64,000 nucleotides of DNA. It comes from Sediminibacterium ginsengisoli. Lineage in GTDB: Bacteria > Bacteroidota > Bacteroidia > Chitinophagales > Chitinophagaceae. The stretch's first letter is position 1; every line of letters starts with the position of its first letter. The stretch spans positions 62,001-126,000 of the forward strand of contig NZ_FUWH01000008.1 in assembly GCF_900167075.1 (NCBI RefSeq), in the 5' to 3' direction. The position numbers were made by a program, and so were the translations under genes. Under the pieces are notes generated by a model. The model saw nothing but the letters and a program-made list of their open reading frames with translations. It was not told the origin of the DNA and did not search any database. Shown here in pieces: positions 37,201 through 44,897 of the stretch.

Positions 37201-37252
37201 AATAACAGCCAGTTATTTTGATAAACGGATTGCATGCAGGATAACCGTTTAT
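37201..37252. repeat. Two adjacent inverted repeats upstream of the S9 peptidase gene
   Basis: AATAAC and GTTATT pair across five bases at 37201-37217, and ATAAACGG and CCGTTTAT pair across 16 bases at 37221-37252; the loop of the second contains TGCATGCA. They lie 70-125 bases upstream of the peptidase start and also upstream of the 37336 gene. Nothing else is seen in the 204-base gap. Confidence 0.4.
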
Positions 37253-37335
37253 GAACATATTATTAAATCATCGGCCGGCACTTTCAACAGCCGCGGCAGG
37301 AGCCTAACATTGCACGAGCAACAAAACAGGCAGGC

Positions 37336-37704
37336 ATGGTGAATATAACGGACAATCACGGTAATACGGTCGCATTTTTACATTCCAACATCATCATTGA
37401 TGCAGCGCAGGAAAATGTGCTGGGATTATTATTAGGCAGTTGCATATTCGGCATGGGCGATGCGCCGATCGGAAAGTTCTTCAACGACACATTCAGGTTA
37501 ACCGATGGCAGGATCATGGCAAGAATGGGCAACGAGATCATTCCTCATAAACCCAGCAATGAAAAAGATCTTTTTGCAGCGGCATGGCAGTTGCTCACCA
37601 ATGTAAAAGACCATGTATGCATGTGGATCGTTGAAAAAGACGAATGGACAGCGGCACCATTCTCAATGCATCTTGCAGCCAATCATGCTTTGGCAAAACA
37701 GTAA
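37336..37704 (+). CDS. Conserved hypothetical protein, 122 aa
   Basis: I do not recognise a named family. The protein is soluble with a hydrophobic core, and no signal peptide is seen. Length, codon use and an intact frame support it as a gene; it looks like a protein kept in Chitinophagaceae. It ends 59 bases before the DUF1569-like gene on the same strand, with which it might be co-transcribed, and it is divergent from the S9 peptidase gene. Confidence 0.78.
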   Translation: MVNITDNHGNTVAFLHSNIIIDAAQENVLGLLLGSCIFGMGDAPIGKFFNDTFRLTDGRIMARMGNEIIPHKPSNEKDLFAAAWQLLTNVKDHVCMWIVEKDEWTAAPFSMHLAANHALAKQ

Positions 37705-37763
37705 TATGCGGTCGGTTTGTAATTATTGGCAGTTCTTACTACTTTCATTGCCAAACCAACTGC

Positions 37764-38213
37764 ATGAAAGATATCTTCGACCCGGCAGAAGCTGCTGCCC
37801 TTAAACAAAGAATTGAAAATTTGCTCCCCGACACTAAACCCGTTTGGGGCAAAATGAATGTAGCGCAGATGCTGTCGCATTTACAGGCGGCGATTGAAGT
37901 GGCACTGGGTGAAAAAAAACTGAAGAAGAGCCTGATGGGCATGCTGCTCGGTTCCTTTGCGCGCAAGGTATTGCTGAATGAAAAACCTTTCGGAAAATCA
38001 CTTCCCACCGATCCTTCTTACATACGTGCGGGGCAGCATGATTTTGATACAGAACAGCAAAAATTACTGGCGCTGATCACAAAGCTGGTGGTAGCGGGAA
38101 AAGACGGACTGATCAAAGAAGCGCATCCCTTTTTCGGAAAAATGACGCCGGACCAATGGAGCTGGAGCCTGTATAAACATGTTGATCATCACCTTCGCCA
38201 ATTCGGAGCCTGA
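37764..38213 (+). CDS. DUF1569 (DinB-like) domain protein
   Basis: A 149-residue four-helix protein of the DUF1569 family, related to the DinB/MST fold of bacillithiol- and mycothiol-linked enzymes. The conserved pieces are WGKMNVAQMLSHLQAAIEVAL near residue 30, with a histidine, and the C-terminal KHVDHHLRQFG with two further histidines, which could form the metal triad typical of the fold. I start at the ATG at 37764 (MKDIFDPAEAA); the frame upstream to 37644 overlaps the previous gene. Function unknown. Confidence 0.88.
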   Translation: MKDIFDPAEAAALKQRIENLLPDTKPVWGKMNVAQMLSHLQAAIEVALGEKKLKKSLMGMLLGSFARKVLLNEKPFGKSLPTDPSYIRAGQHDFDTEQQKLLALITKLVVAGKDGLIKEAHPFFGKMTPDQWSWSLYKHVDHHLRQFGA

Positions 38214-38214
38214 T

Positions 38215-38258
38215 AAAATAAAAATCCGCTGCAATAATTACAGCGGGATTTTTATTTA
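38215..38258. terminator. Bidirectional terminator between converging genes
   Basis: AAATAAAAATCC-GCTG pairs with CAGC-GGGATTTTTATTT across a nine-base loop, between the DUF1569 gene and the leftward alcohol dehydrogenase gene. A/T-rich ends serve both strands. Confidence 0.85.
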
Positions 38259-38270
38259 AAATGAGTTGCT

Positions 38271-39317
38271 TTATTTCAGCGAAGCGATATCGATCACAAA
38301 ACGGTAACGTACATCACCTTTCAGCATTCTTTCATATGCGTTGTTGATGTCTTTCACATCGATCACTTCCACATCAGAAACTATATTTTTTTCTGCGCAG
38401 TAATCGAGCATTTCCTGTGTTTCTTTAATACCACCGATGAGTGAACCGATAATACTTCTGCGGTTGCTGATCAGGTTGAAAGCAGGCACCTGCGAAGGTG
38501 TTGGCGGAACACCCACCACGATCATGGTACCATTGGTGCGCAGCAGGTTCAGGTAAGTGCTGTAATCGTGTTGCGCCGATACGGTGTTCAGTATAAAATC
38601 GAAAGAGTTCGCCAGCTTTTTCATGGTCGCTTTATCCGATGTCAGCGCAAAATAATGTGCGCCCAGCTGTTGTGCATCCGCTTCTTTGGAAGGTGAGGAA
38701 CTCAGCATGGTTACTTCCGCGCCAAAAGATGCTGCAAACTTTACAGCCATATGACCTAACCCGCCAAGGCCTACAACACCAACCTTATGCCCCTTGCCTA
38801 CTCCAACATATCGCAGCGGAGAATAAGTGGTGATGCCTGCGCATAACAAAGGCGCAACGGCATGCAGCGGTAATTTATCCGATACGTGCAGTGTGTATTT
38901 TTCATCTACCACGATCTGCGTGGAATAACCACCGTAAGTGGGCAGTTGTGTATCGCGTTCGCGGGCATTGTAGGTACTGGTCATACCTTCATGGCAGTAC
39001 TGTTCCAACCCCTCTTTACAGTTGGCGCAAGTGCGGCAGGAATCTACAAAACAGCCTACGCCCGCAAGATCTCCTTCCTTGAAAGAAGTTACTTTGCTGC
39101 CCACTTTCACAACGCGGCCAACGATCTCATGGCCGGGAACCATCGGGAAAATAGATCCGCCCCATTCGTCCCTCACCTGGTGTATATCGGAGTGACAAAC
39201 ACCGCAATACAATATCTCAATCTGAACATCATGTTCACCCGGCTCGCGCCTTTCCATACTGAAAGGAGCCAGTGGCGCCGAAGCGCTTTGCGCCGCATAT
39301 GCATTCGTTGCTATCAT
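38271..39317 (-). CDS. NAD(P)-dependent alcohol dehydrogenase, zinc-type (YahK/CAD-like)
   Basis: A 348-residue medium-chain dehydrogenase. It has the catalytic zinc site with GVCHSDIHQ and PGHEIVG, the structural zinc loop with four cysteines (DSCRTCANCKEGLEQYC), and the Rossmann motif GVVGLGGLGHMAV. The pattern matches the cinnamyl-alcohol-dehydrogenase/YahK group, which typically reduces a broad range of aldehydes with NADPH. It is probably monocistronic: a terminator follows, and the upstream gap has a palindrome (39325-39336). No operon partner is visible. Confidence 0.94.
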   Translation of the reverse strand: MIATNAYAAQSASAPLAPFSMERREPGEHDVQIEILYCGVCHSDIHQVRDEWGGSIFPMVPGHEIVGRVVKVGSKVTSFKEGDLAGVGCFVDSCRTCANCKEGLEQYCHEGMTSTYNARERDTQLPTYGGYSTQIVVDEKYTLHVSDKLPLHAVAPLLCAGITTYSPLRYVGVGKGHKVGVVGLGGLGHMAVKFAASFGAEVTMLSSSPSKEADAQQLGAHYFALTSDKATMKKLANSFDFILNTVSAQHDYSTYLNLLRTNGTMIVVGVPPTPSQVPAFNLISNRRSIIGSLIGGIKETQEMLDYCAEKNIVSDVEVIDVKDINNAYERMLKGDVRYRFVIDIASLK

Positions 39318-39324
39318 ATAATTA

Positions 39325-39336
39325 TTGTTTAAACAA
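39325..39336. repeat. 12-bp perfect palindrome upstream of the alcohol dehydrogenase gene
   Basis: TTGTTTAAACAA is self-complementary and lies eight bases upstream of the ATG at 39317. It contains the octamer GTTTAAAC, which also forms the centre of the palindrome at 40775-40790. A candidate operator, or chance in an AT-rich gap. Confidence 0.35.
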
Positions 39337-39406
39337 CAAAGTACGGTTAGCCATGCACAAAAGGGCTAAAAAAGATTGCAACTGTTTTGCAGAAATCAAA
39401 AGGTCA

Positions 39407-40651
39407 TTAATAATTGAACTTCCATTGTGAGAGATCAGGCTGGTTGGTTCTTTTACGGTTCAATTCATATTCGTACAGGATCCGGCCTGTTTCTTTGAAA
39501 TAAGGATAACCCAGCTCGTTATACTCGTATTTATCATCGTTCAGCACCCCATCCCTGTTGGTATAGATCACACCGCTCAGCATGAATTCGACATTGTTTT
39601 TAAAATCGACGATATAACAGGCATCTGTAAGAAACCCGTACGACCAGCCCGTTTTATTGAACGAACGGATATAAGAAGGAATGGCCTGCTTACCCGATTT
39701 GAAGAAAAAGAACTTGGTATAGCTGTCGAAATAAGTGGCAGTATCGTAGCTCGGATAACGGCTTTCGGAAGGATATTCAGACATGTATTGATACAGGAAA
39801 CGGTAATCAGCTTCCGTGAGTTTGAACCTTTTTTTAGCCGGGACCGACTGCGGGAAAAGAACCGATTGCAGGATCTGCTGCAGGTCTTCCAGCGGAAGAT
39901 TGTTATGCCTCGTAAAATCCATTGGTGCTTTGATCAGTGAATCATCACGGTTATAATGCGCATTACCCACCAGGATACTCTTGCTGAAATCAAATGTGAG
40001 ATTACTGTATGCAGGAGGCTGCGCGTACATCACATTTCCATCTTTCATAAAACGGATCGGGTTGGTATGCCTGTTCTCCTCTTCCGTTGCAGTTACAAAA
40101 CGGCGTGTGATGCGGACATCTTTATACCCCTTTTTCCATAAGGATTCATTCTCCCACTCCTGTCCGTTAAACTCGTACAAACGATTGTATGCGTCATTAT
40201 CGCTTACCAGGAATATTTTGCGGATATACTGCGCAACCGATGGCAGCCCGTTCTCTGCGGTTTTATCTTCCTTTACAGAGGTCTGGCCATTGAAAGCACT
40301 GTCTGTGAGCATCGGTGAATATTTATCAATTCCTTTCGATGCCAGTGTATTCATTTTTTCAAGTGCAGCCACTGCAGTAGGCAACTTCACGGTAGAAGCC
40401 GGGTTGAAGTACCGGTTACGGTCTACATTCAGGTAATGATTTTTAAAGTGCGGCACATTCCTGCTGTCGCGGTTGATCTCGGTATAGATCAGCTGGTATT
40501 GAAAACTATCCGAATGCTGCAATATATGTTGCAGCAGCGGACTTGCCTTTGACGAGATCAGTTCGGCCAGCCAGGGGTCTGTTTTTACCTGGGCGTTTAT
40601 TGAATACAAACAAAGAAGGGCAGCAATAACGGAAGCGATCTTTTTAAACAT
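39407..40651 (-). CDS. Secreted serine hydrolase, class A beta-lactamase-like
   Basis: A 414-residue protein with a signal peptide (MFKKIASVIAALLCLYSINA). It carries the three penicillin-interacting motifs of the serine beta-lactamase fold in correct order: S86-T-V-K89, S150-D-N152 and K333-T-G335. It is over 100 residues longer than class A beta-lactamases, with long inserts, and the omega-loop glutamate that deacylates penicillin is not recognisable. It could be a penicillinase, a penicillin-binding protein-like carboxypeptidase or an esterase. Periplasmic. No regulator or transpeptidase gene lies next to it; the PIN toxin gene lies upstream. Confidence 0.85.
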   Translation of the reverse strand: MFKKIASVIAALLCLYSINAQVKTDPWLAELISSKASPLLQHILQHSDSFQYQLIYTEINRDSRNVPHFKNHYLNVDRNRYFNPASTVKLPTAVAALEKMNTLASKGIDKYSPMLTDSAFNGQTSVKEDKTAENGLPSVAQYIRKIFLVSDNDAYNRLYEFNGQEWENESLWKKGYKDVRITRRFVTATEEENRHTNPIRFMKDGNVMYAQPPAYSNLTFDFSKSILVGNAHYNRDDSLIKAPMDFTRHNNLPLEDLQQILQSVLFPQSVPAKKRFKLTEADYRFLYQYMSEYPSESRYPSYDTATYFDSYTKFFFFKSGKQAIPSYIRSFNKTGWSYGFLTDACYIVDFKNNVEFMLSGVIYTNRDGVLNDDKYEYNELGYPYFKETGRILYEYELNRKRTNQPDLSQWKFNY

Positions 40652-40774
40652 AGGAATTGATTTAACAAGAACATTAAAGGCTTTGCGAAAATTGGGTGAT
40701 CCGTGATCCCACAGTTGGATTGGTCACTACAACCCGCATTAGCTGCAGCCAAATTACAAAAGCCGATTAATTTC

Positions 40775-40790
40775 TCCCGTTTAAACGGGA
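40775..40790. repeat. 16-bp perfect palindrome upstream of the serine hydrolase gene
   Basis: TCCCGTTT and AAACGGGA form an exact 16-base palindrome about 125 bases upstream of the serine hydrolase start and 57 bases downstream of the PIN toxin stop. It may bind a regulator. Nothing else is seen in the 195-base gap. Confidence 0.45.
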
Positions 40791-40846
40791 CTGATGGATG
40801 ATATTCTGTCGCCTAACTTTTGTAAAAAGCACTGTTGGCTTCAGTA

Positions 40847-41218
40847 CTATTTTTCATAGAGTACAATATCCAATCCGGGAACGGAACTTAATTGTTTGTC
40901 TGATGTAACAAGTGGAATATTCAACGCGATCGCGGTCGCAGCAATGATACAATCCGGAAGTTTCAAGTGTGTCGACTTACGTATTTCAATTGTAAGCTTC
41001 TTGACATTTTCAGAGATGTTTTCAATCCTCATCTCTTCCAAAAATGAAGTAATTACCTTGGTTTCTTTGGGGGTTATCTTTTTATAGGAAAGTAGTTCAA
41101 GCTCGGATATAACGGACAAGTAGAGATCTTTGCCATTTAAAAATGATGCCAATGTTTCATCGCCACCTAAAACATATAGGATTGCGTTGGTATCTAACAG
41201 CAATTTATTCCCATTCAT
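40847..41218 (-). CDS. PIN domain ribonuclease toxin (VapC-like)
   Basis: A 123-residue PIN domain with all four acidic metal-binding positions: D9 in LLLDTN, E39 in SVISELE, D89 in KLPDCIIAATA and D107 in LVTSDKQ. This is the pattern of VapC-type tRNA or mRNA endoribonucleases. It is preceded by a 54-residue gene whose stop codon lies 14 bases inside this start, the usual antitoxin-toxin overlap. The stretch is AT-rich (about 35% G+C by hand count over 41221-41340, against near 50% in a sample of tdk), which suggests horizontal arrival. It is the only mobile-looking gene pair in this half of the window. Confidence 0.9.
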   Translation of the reverse strand: MNGNKLLLDTNAILYVLGGDETLASFLNGKDLYLSVISELELLSYKKITPKETKVITSFLEEMRIENISENVKKLTIEIRKSTHLKLPDCIIAATAIALNIPLVTSDKQLSSVPGLDIVLYEK

Positions 41219-41369
41219 CTCTCAAACTCTTTTGAATTGTCAAAGCATCTGCATTAAGCTTGATTTTGCCACAATACTTCAAAACATCGACATTACTTTT
41301 ACTCTTAAGCTTTTTCTCAAGGGACTCCATCTCTTTTCGTGAAGCACCCTTTTTTAAAATCAAAACCAT
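41205..41369 (-). CDS. Short antitoxin partner of the PIN toxin, 54 aa
   Basis: A gene of only 54 codons that I translated by hand from the ATG at 41369. It has an N-terminal basic segment (MVLILKKGASRKEMESLEKK) and a C-terminal part ending KSLRDEWE. I know of similar small proteins that pair with PIN toxins in Bacteroidota, in which the tail ends in a DEWE-like motif. It has no clear ribbon-helix-helix or AbrB domain. It overlaps the toxin start by 14 bases and has a TATCTTTA -7-like box (41386-41393). Function as the antitoxin is inferred from context. Confidence 0.8.
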   Translation of the reverse strand: MVLILKKGASRKEMESLEKKLKSKSNVDVLKYCGKIKLNADALTIQKSLRDEWE

Positions 41370-41385
41370 ATAGAACTATTTGTTA

Positions 41386-41393
41386 TAAAGATA
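41386..41393 (-). promoter_or_regulatory. Candidate -7 box of the toxin-antitoxin operon
   Basis: TATCTTTA on the minus strand differs from TAnnTTTG at the last base and sits 17 bases upstream of the antitoxin ATG. Confidence 0.4.
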
Positions 41394-41504
41394 GCGAATT
41401 TCACGATTAAAAATCCCTGAATCATCCTGGATTGTAGGCGTATTGCAGCCCACAACAAAATATACGAAGCACTTCACTTGCTAAACACCTTCTTCTAAAA
41501 TTCA

Positions 41505-41535
41505 AAAGCCCCTCACTATTAAAAGCAGGGGCTTT
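41505..41535 (-). terminator. Terminator after the 200-aa secreted protein gene
   Basis: AAAGCCCCT pairs with AGGGGCTTT across a 13-base loop; on the minus strand it follows the stop at 41561 and runs into TTTTGAATTTT. Confidence 0.75.
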
Positions 41536-41560
41536 CTAAATAAATGTACCTCACTTATAC

Positions 41561-42163
41561 CTATTGCAACAGCTGCGAGATCTGGCTCACAGGTATTGTA
41601 TTGGCGAATGCAAGCATTTCTTTTTCAGAACTGCTGTTACATTGCAAAGTCAGCAATGCATTGCTCAGTGGAATTTCAATCCGGTAAGAAGTTGTTTTCT
41701 GGTCTTCTGAAACGGATTCTTTGGTGAGCCTTCCCTTCTGGCCATTCACTTTGATCAGTTTTGAATTCGGATCACCGCCGAAAGCGCCGAGGATCGGAGA
41801 CGACAGGTAAGCATTGAGGCTATTGAGTAAAGGAGAATTGATCACAATGTTCAGTTCCGCTTTATGGTTCTCGCTGCCGTATTGCCGCTGGATGCTCACA
41901 CCTGCAAAGCCGCTGCTTCCGGATACATTATCAGAATTGGCGATAGCCTTGAGAGAGTCCAGTGTTGCCGGATAAAGTTTCATGATCTCTTTACCAAGAG
42001 TAATATCGAGATCCTGCATGATCTGCTGTAAAGCAAAATGTGCGTCCTGTAACTTACCTGCAGCGTAAGAGGTTTGTGCGGTGGCCAGGTTCTTCTTAAA
42101 TTCCTGTGCCTGTGCCGAGGAAATAAAAAGAACGGCAATAAAAGCTATGATGATTTTTTTCAT
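41561..42163 (-). CDS. Secreted protein of unknown function, paralogue of the next gene, 200 aa
   Basis: I do not recognise a named family. It has a clear signal peptide (MKKIIIAFIAVLFISSAQAQ). The mature part parallels the second half of the gene at 42187-43008 in order and motif: an opening helix with a SYAAGKLQDAHFALQQI pattern, a GVSIQRQY strand, a LNSLNAYL segment and a KVNGQKGRL motif, then a C-terminal helix. The gene is 23 bases downstream of that paralogue on the same strand, so they form an operon and probably arose by duplication. Location is periplasm or outside the cell. Confidence 0.8.
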   Translation of the reverse strand: MKKIIIAFIAVLFISSAQAQEFKKNLATAQTSYAAGKLQDAHFALQQIMQDLDITLGKEIMKLYPATLDSLKAIANSDNVSGSSGFAGVSIQRQYGSENHKAELNIVINSPLLNSLNAYLSSPILGAFGGDPNSKLIKVNGQKGRLTKESVSEDQKTTSYRIEIPLSNALLTLQCNSSSEKEMLAFANTIPVSQISQLLQ

Positions 42164-42186
42164 GATGATAATGATTGAAATGATGA

Positions 42187-43008
42187 TTATTCGCCAAGCA
42201 TTTTCTTGATGCTGTCCACATCAAACTGGTTAACGGCATCTGTGATCTCCTGTTCTGTTGCGTAATTGATACCCTGCCAGCTGATCATGCCCGACTGGCC
42301 CAGCTGGATCAGCACGGTATAACCTTCGTCCTTGTCGAATTTGATGATCCCTTTGTTGCCTTTTACACGGATCTGTTTGGCATTCTGCGTTTCGCCGTTC
42401 GATTGTGCAACACCGAGACCGAAATAGAGATCGATCATACCCATGTAAATGGGGTTGTTACCGATGGTTACAGAAAGTTGTTTATCATCTTTCTGGTAAA
42501 TGCGCTGAATAGTAAGGTTGGCCCAGCCATAGCGGGTACTCACCACGCGGTCTTCGGCCGTGTCTTTCGGAAGCTCGCCGATCTTTTCAGGTAAGGATTG
42601 CAATACCTGCCTGCCGATCTGCAGTTCAACACCTAACAGTGCCTGCTGAACAGAGAAACGTGCATCGCCGTATTTGCTGGATGAAAATGCTTTATCTGCA
42701 TCCGTAAGTTGTTGTAATACATCGGGCGGGGTAGTATTCTTCAAACCTTCGCCGCCTTTGTTGGAAGGTCTGCCGTTGCGGCCTGAAGAGGTATTACCCG
42801 AGACATTGCCACCAACAGTGTTTGTATTACCATTACTGTTACCGGAAGAAGGGAGCCCGGTTTTATCGCTGATCTTTTTATCGATCATTTCTTCTGCTTT
42901 CTTTTCCGCTTTCTCCTTCAGCTTTTTCAGAAAACCCTGGGCCTGGGTGTTCGTGTGCAGTAATAGGCCTGCCACCAGCAGCAAGGCCGGTATTTTTCCT
43001 GGTTTCAT
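42187..43008 (-). CDS. Secreted protein of unknown function, larger paralogue, 273 aa
   Basis: A signal peptide (MKPGKIPALLLVAGLLLHTNTQAQ) is followed by a charged helix of about 25 residues (GFLKKLKEKAEKKAEEMIDK), a Gly/Asn/Ser-rich linker (about residues 55-90), and a C-terminal domain that aligns segment by segment with the 200-residue neighbour (KYGDARFSVQQALLGVEL, LTIQRIYQ, KQIRVKGNKG, VDSIKKMLGE). The linker and the coiled charged region are absent from the smaller paralogue. It has a strong candidate promoter (43033-43065). Function unknown; a periplasmic or envelope role is inferred only from the signal peptide. Confidence 0.8.
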   Translation of the reverse strand: MKPGKIPALLLVAGLLLHTNTQAQGFLKKLKEKAEKKAEEMIDKKISDKTGLPSSGNSNGNTNTVGGNVSGNTSSGRNGRPSNKGGEGLKNTTPPDVLQQLTDADKAFSSSKYGDARFSVQQALLGVELQIGRQVLQSLPEKIGELPKDTAEDRVVSTRYGWANLTIQRIYQKDDKQLSVTIGNNPIYMGMIDLYFGLGVAQSNGETQNAKQIRVKGNKGIIKFDKDEGYTVLIQLGQSGMISWQGINYATEQEITDAVNQFDVDSIKKMLGE

Positions 43009-43032
43009 GCTTGTGATTTTGTTTTAGATGCT

Positions 43033-43065
43033 GCAAAACTAAAATCCGCAAGCCTGAATCTCAAG
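43033..43065 (-). promoter_or_regulatory. Candidate promoter of the tandem secreted-paralogue operon
   Basis: On the minus strand a -7 box TAGTTTTGC (43041-43033) and a -33 TTG (at about 43065) are separated by about 20 bases, as expected in Bacteroidota. The leader would be about 20 bases. Confidence 0.55.
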
Positions 43066-43135
43066 CCATTCATCAACCGCTATTAACCGGTTACATTTTT
43101 CCGATGCCTGAAAACTGGGTTAAAACACGGTATAA

Positions 43136-43163
43136 AACAAGGCCGCAGGAAACCCGCGGCCCG
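43136..43163 (-). terminator. Terminator after the 93-aa protein gene
   Basis: GGCCGC pairs with GCGGCC across eight to nine bases, and on the minus strand a TTGTTTTAT tail follows. It lies just after the stop at 43184. Confidence 0.7.
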
Positions 43164-43183
43164 TTGCGTTGCAGCGTTTGTGT

Positions 43184-43465
43184 TCAGTTGTGACCGGCTT
43201 TGTGGCGTATATGCAGGATATGTGCCGCTTCAATGGTTTTCAGCACCATATCATACAATGCCAGCATAGAGGTTCTTTCGCGCAGGTCCAATGCCGGGTA
43301 ATTACCGCTTACCGTTGTCTTCAGCCAGTCCCAGAGCAGGATCCTCATTTCGGGCAGATGTGCATAATCGAATAACTCATCCAGCACCTGGTAAGGATTT
43401 TCCGCTTCGTCCTTGCTGAGTTTATGCGGCAGCATTTCCCATTCCGGGTACTCAGGTAAAAGCAT
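43184..43465 (-). CDS. Conserved-looking small helical protein, 93 aa
   Basis: I do not recognise a named family. The protein is largely helical (LPHKLSKDEAENPYQVLDELFDY, RTSMLALYDMVLKTIEAA) and soluble. I start at the ATG at 43465 (MLLPEYPEWEML); the frame is open further to 43591 but the extra part is rich in basic residues and looks non-coding. A terminator follows it, and it is divergent from the HTH gene. It may be a partner of that regulator but nothing in sequence proves it. Confidence 0.6.
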   Translation of the reverse strand: MLLPEYPEWEMLPHKLSKDEAENPYQVLDELFDYAHLPEMRILLWDWLKTTVSGNYPALDLRERTSMLALYDMVLKTIEAAHILHIRHKAGHN

Positions 43466-43729
43466 AACAGTCGGTTTAATCGTTAATTGGCATCTACGTT
43501 TAACTCGTTTCCTGCTGCCTTTAAATACACGGCTTTTCCGTATTTGCCGCATGCCGCTTATTCCTACTTTACCATGCCATGGCCATAGCAAAATCAGGTA
43601 TAAACCGCAATACTGCTGAGTCGCCGGATCCCCTTATTTCGTAAACATGATCCGTTCTGCAATACTACACAAAAATACCATTATACTAATTTTTTTAGCA
43701 TTATTTTTTTATTCAAAAATTCTCGTGTT

Positions 43730-44134
43730 ATGAAAGTGATAGACAGGTTATACCAGTATATCAATGCAAAGCAGACTACACCTTACATGGTCGCCAAAAA
43801 ATGTGGCATTTCCGGCAGTTATCTCGGTAAACAATTAAAAGGTAAAGGATCTGTCGGCTCCGATATTCTTCTGAAGATCAAAGAAAGATACCCCGACCTG
43901 AGTATATTATGGGTAATGACAGGCAAAGGCAGCATGATCATAGAACCGCAGCTTTCGGAACAACAGGCCATTGCCTATGAGCTGCGCGAAGAACAGGCCG
44001 CTTATTTTACTTCGAAAGACGAAATGATAGAATTACTGAAAGGCCATATATCCGAACTGAAGAAAGCACTGAGCAATAAAGACAAACTCATCGCACTGCT
44101 GGAAAAGCAATCCGCCTACCCCGATGAGGAATAA
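43730..44134 (+). CDS. XRE-like HTH protein with C-terminal coiled coil
   Basis: A 134-residue protein. The first 70 residues hold a Cro/CI-type helix-turn-helix pattern (TPYMVAKKCGISGSYLGKQLKGKG) like those of small phage- or plasmid-style regulators found in Chitinophagaceae. The C-terminal part is predicted to form a coiled coil (IELLKGHISELKKALSNKDKLIALLEKQ) and would dimerise. The upstream gap, 43466-43729, is very AT-rich. It is followed by a terminator hairpin. Targets are unknown; autoregulation is plausible. Confidence 0.83.
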   Translation: MKVIDRLYQYINAKQTTPYMVAKKCGISGSYLGKQLKGKGSVGSDILLKIKERYPDLSILWVMTGKGSMIIEPQLSEQQAIAYELREEQAAYFTSKDEMIELLKGHISELKKALSNKDKLIALLEKQSAYPDEE

Positions 44135-44162
44135 AAAAATCCCGGTGGGTTACCACCGGGAT
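44133..44162 (-). terminator. Terminator of the fsa gene
   Basis: ATCCCGGTGG pairs with CCACCGGGAT around GTTA, and the minus strand continues into TTTTTT. It ends the aldolase gene at 44187 and overlaps the stop of the converging HTH gene. Confidence 0.88.
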
Positions 44163-44186
44163 CCTTATACTATAAATCGTTTCTGG

Positions 44187-44837
44187 TTACATTTTCTTCG
44201 CGTCTTCCACGAATTTAGCCAGGCCGATATCTGTAAGCGGATGTTTCAGCAGACCGAGGATTGAATCCAGCGGACAGGTACATACATCTGCACCCAGTTC
44301 CGCCGCTTTGATGATATGCAGTGCATTACGGATCGATGCTGCAAGGATCTCGGTTTTGAAATTCTGGATGTCGAAGATATGACGGATCTGACCGATCAGC
44401 TCCATACCGTCCCAACCGCTGTCATCTACCCTGCCGATGAACGGAGACACATAAGTAGCGCCCGCTTTCGCTGCAAGAATAGCCTGACCGGCAGAGAATA
44501 CCAGCGTACAGTTGGTGCGGATACCATTATCCGTAAACCATTTGATCGCTTTGATACCGTCTTTGATCATCGGAACCTTTACCACGATGTTCGGGTGGAT
44601 GGCTGCGAGCTTTTTACCCTCTTCTACCATAGAAGCAAAATCGGTAGACAAAACTTCAGCACTTACATCACCGTCGGCAATTTCGCAGATGGCTTTGTAA
44701 TGAGCTGCGATAGCAGCTTCACCTTTGATGCCTTCTTTGGCCATCAGCGATGGATTGGTGGTAACACCATCCAGTATGCCTAAGTCGTAAGCTTCCCTGA
44801 TCTGCGCAAGGTTTCCTGTGTCGATAAAAAATTTCAT
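44187..44837 (-). CDS. fsa: Fructose-6-phosphate aldolase (TalC/Fsa family)
   Basis: A 216-residue transaldolase-superfamily enzyme. The short length and the N-terminal MKFFIDTGNLAQIREAYDLGILDGVTTNPSL are typical of the FSA/TalC group, and the Schiff-base lysine is in IVVKVPMIKDGIKAI. It would cleave or form fructose 6-phosphate from glyceraldehyde 3-phosphate and dihydroxyacetone, or act as a short transaldolase; sequence alone cannot separate these. The SRP RNA gene lies about 60 bases upstream on the same strand. Confidence 0.92.
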   Translation of the reverse strand: MKFFIDTGNLAQIREAYDLGILDGVTTNPSLMAKEGIKGEAAIAAHYKAICEIADGDVSAEVLSTDFASMVEEGKKLAAIHPNIVVKVPMIKDGIKAIKWFTDNGIRTNCTLVFSAGQAILAAKAGATYVSPFIGRVDDSGWDGMELIGQIRHIFDIQNFKTEILAASIRNALHIIKAAELGADVCTCPLDSILGLLKHPLTDIGLAKFVEDAKKM

Positions 44838-44897
44838 GGAGTTGTTTATTATAGGTACCCTCCTTGTGCGAAGTTCCCAATCGGGAACAGAGGGGGA

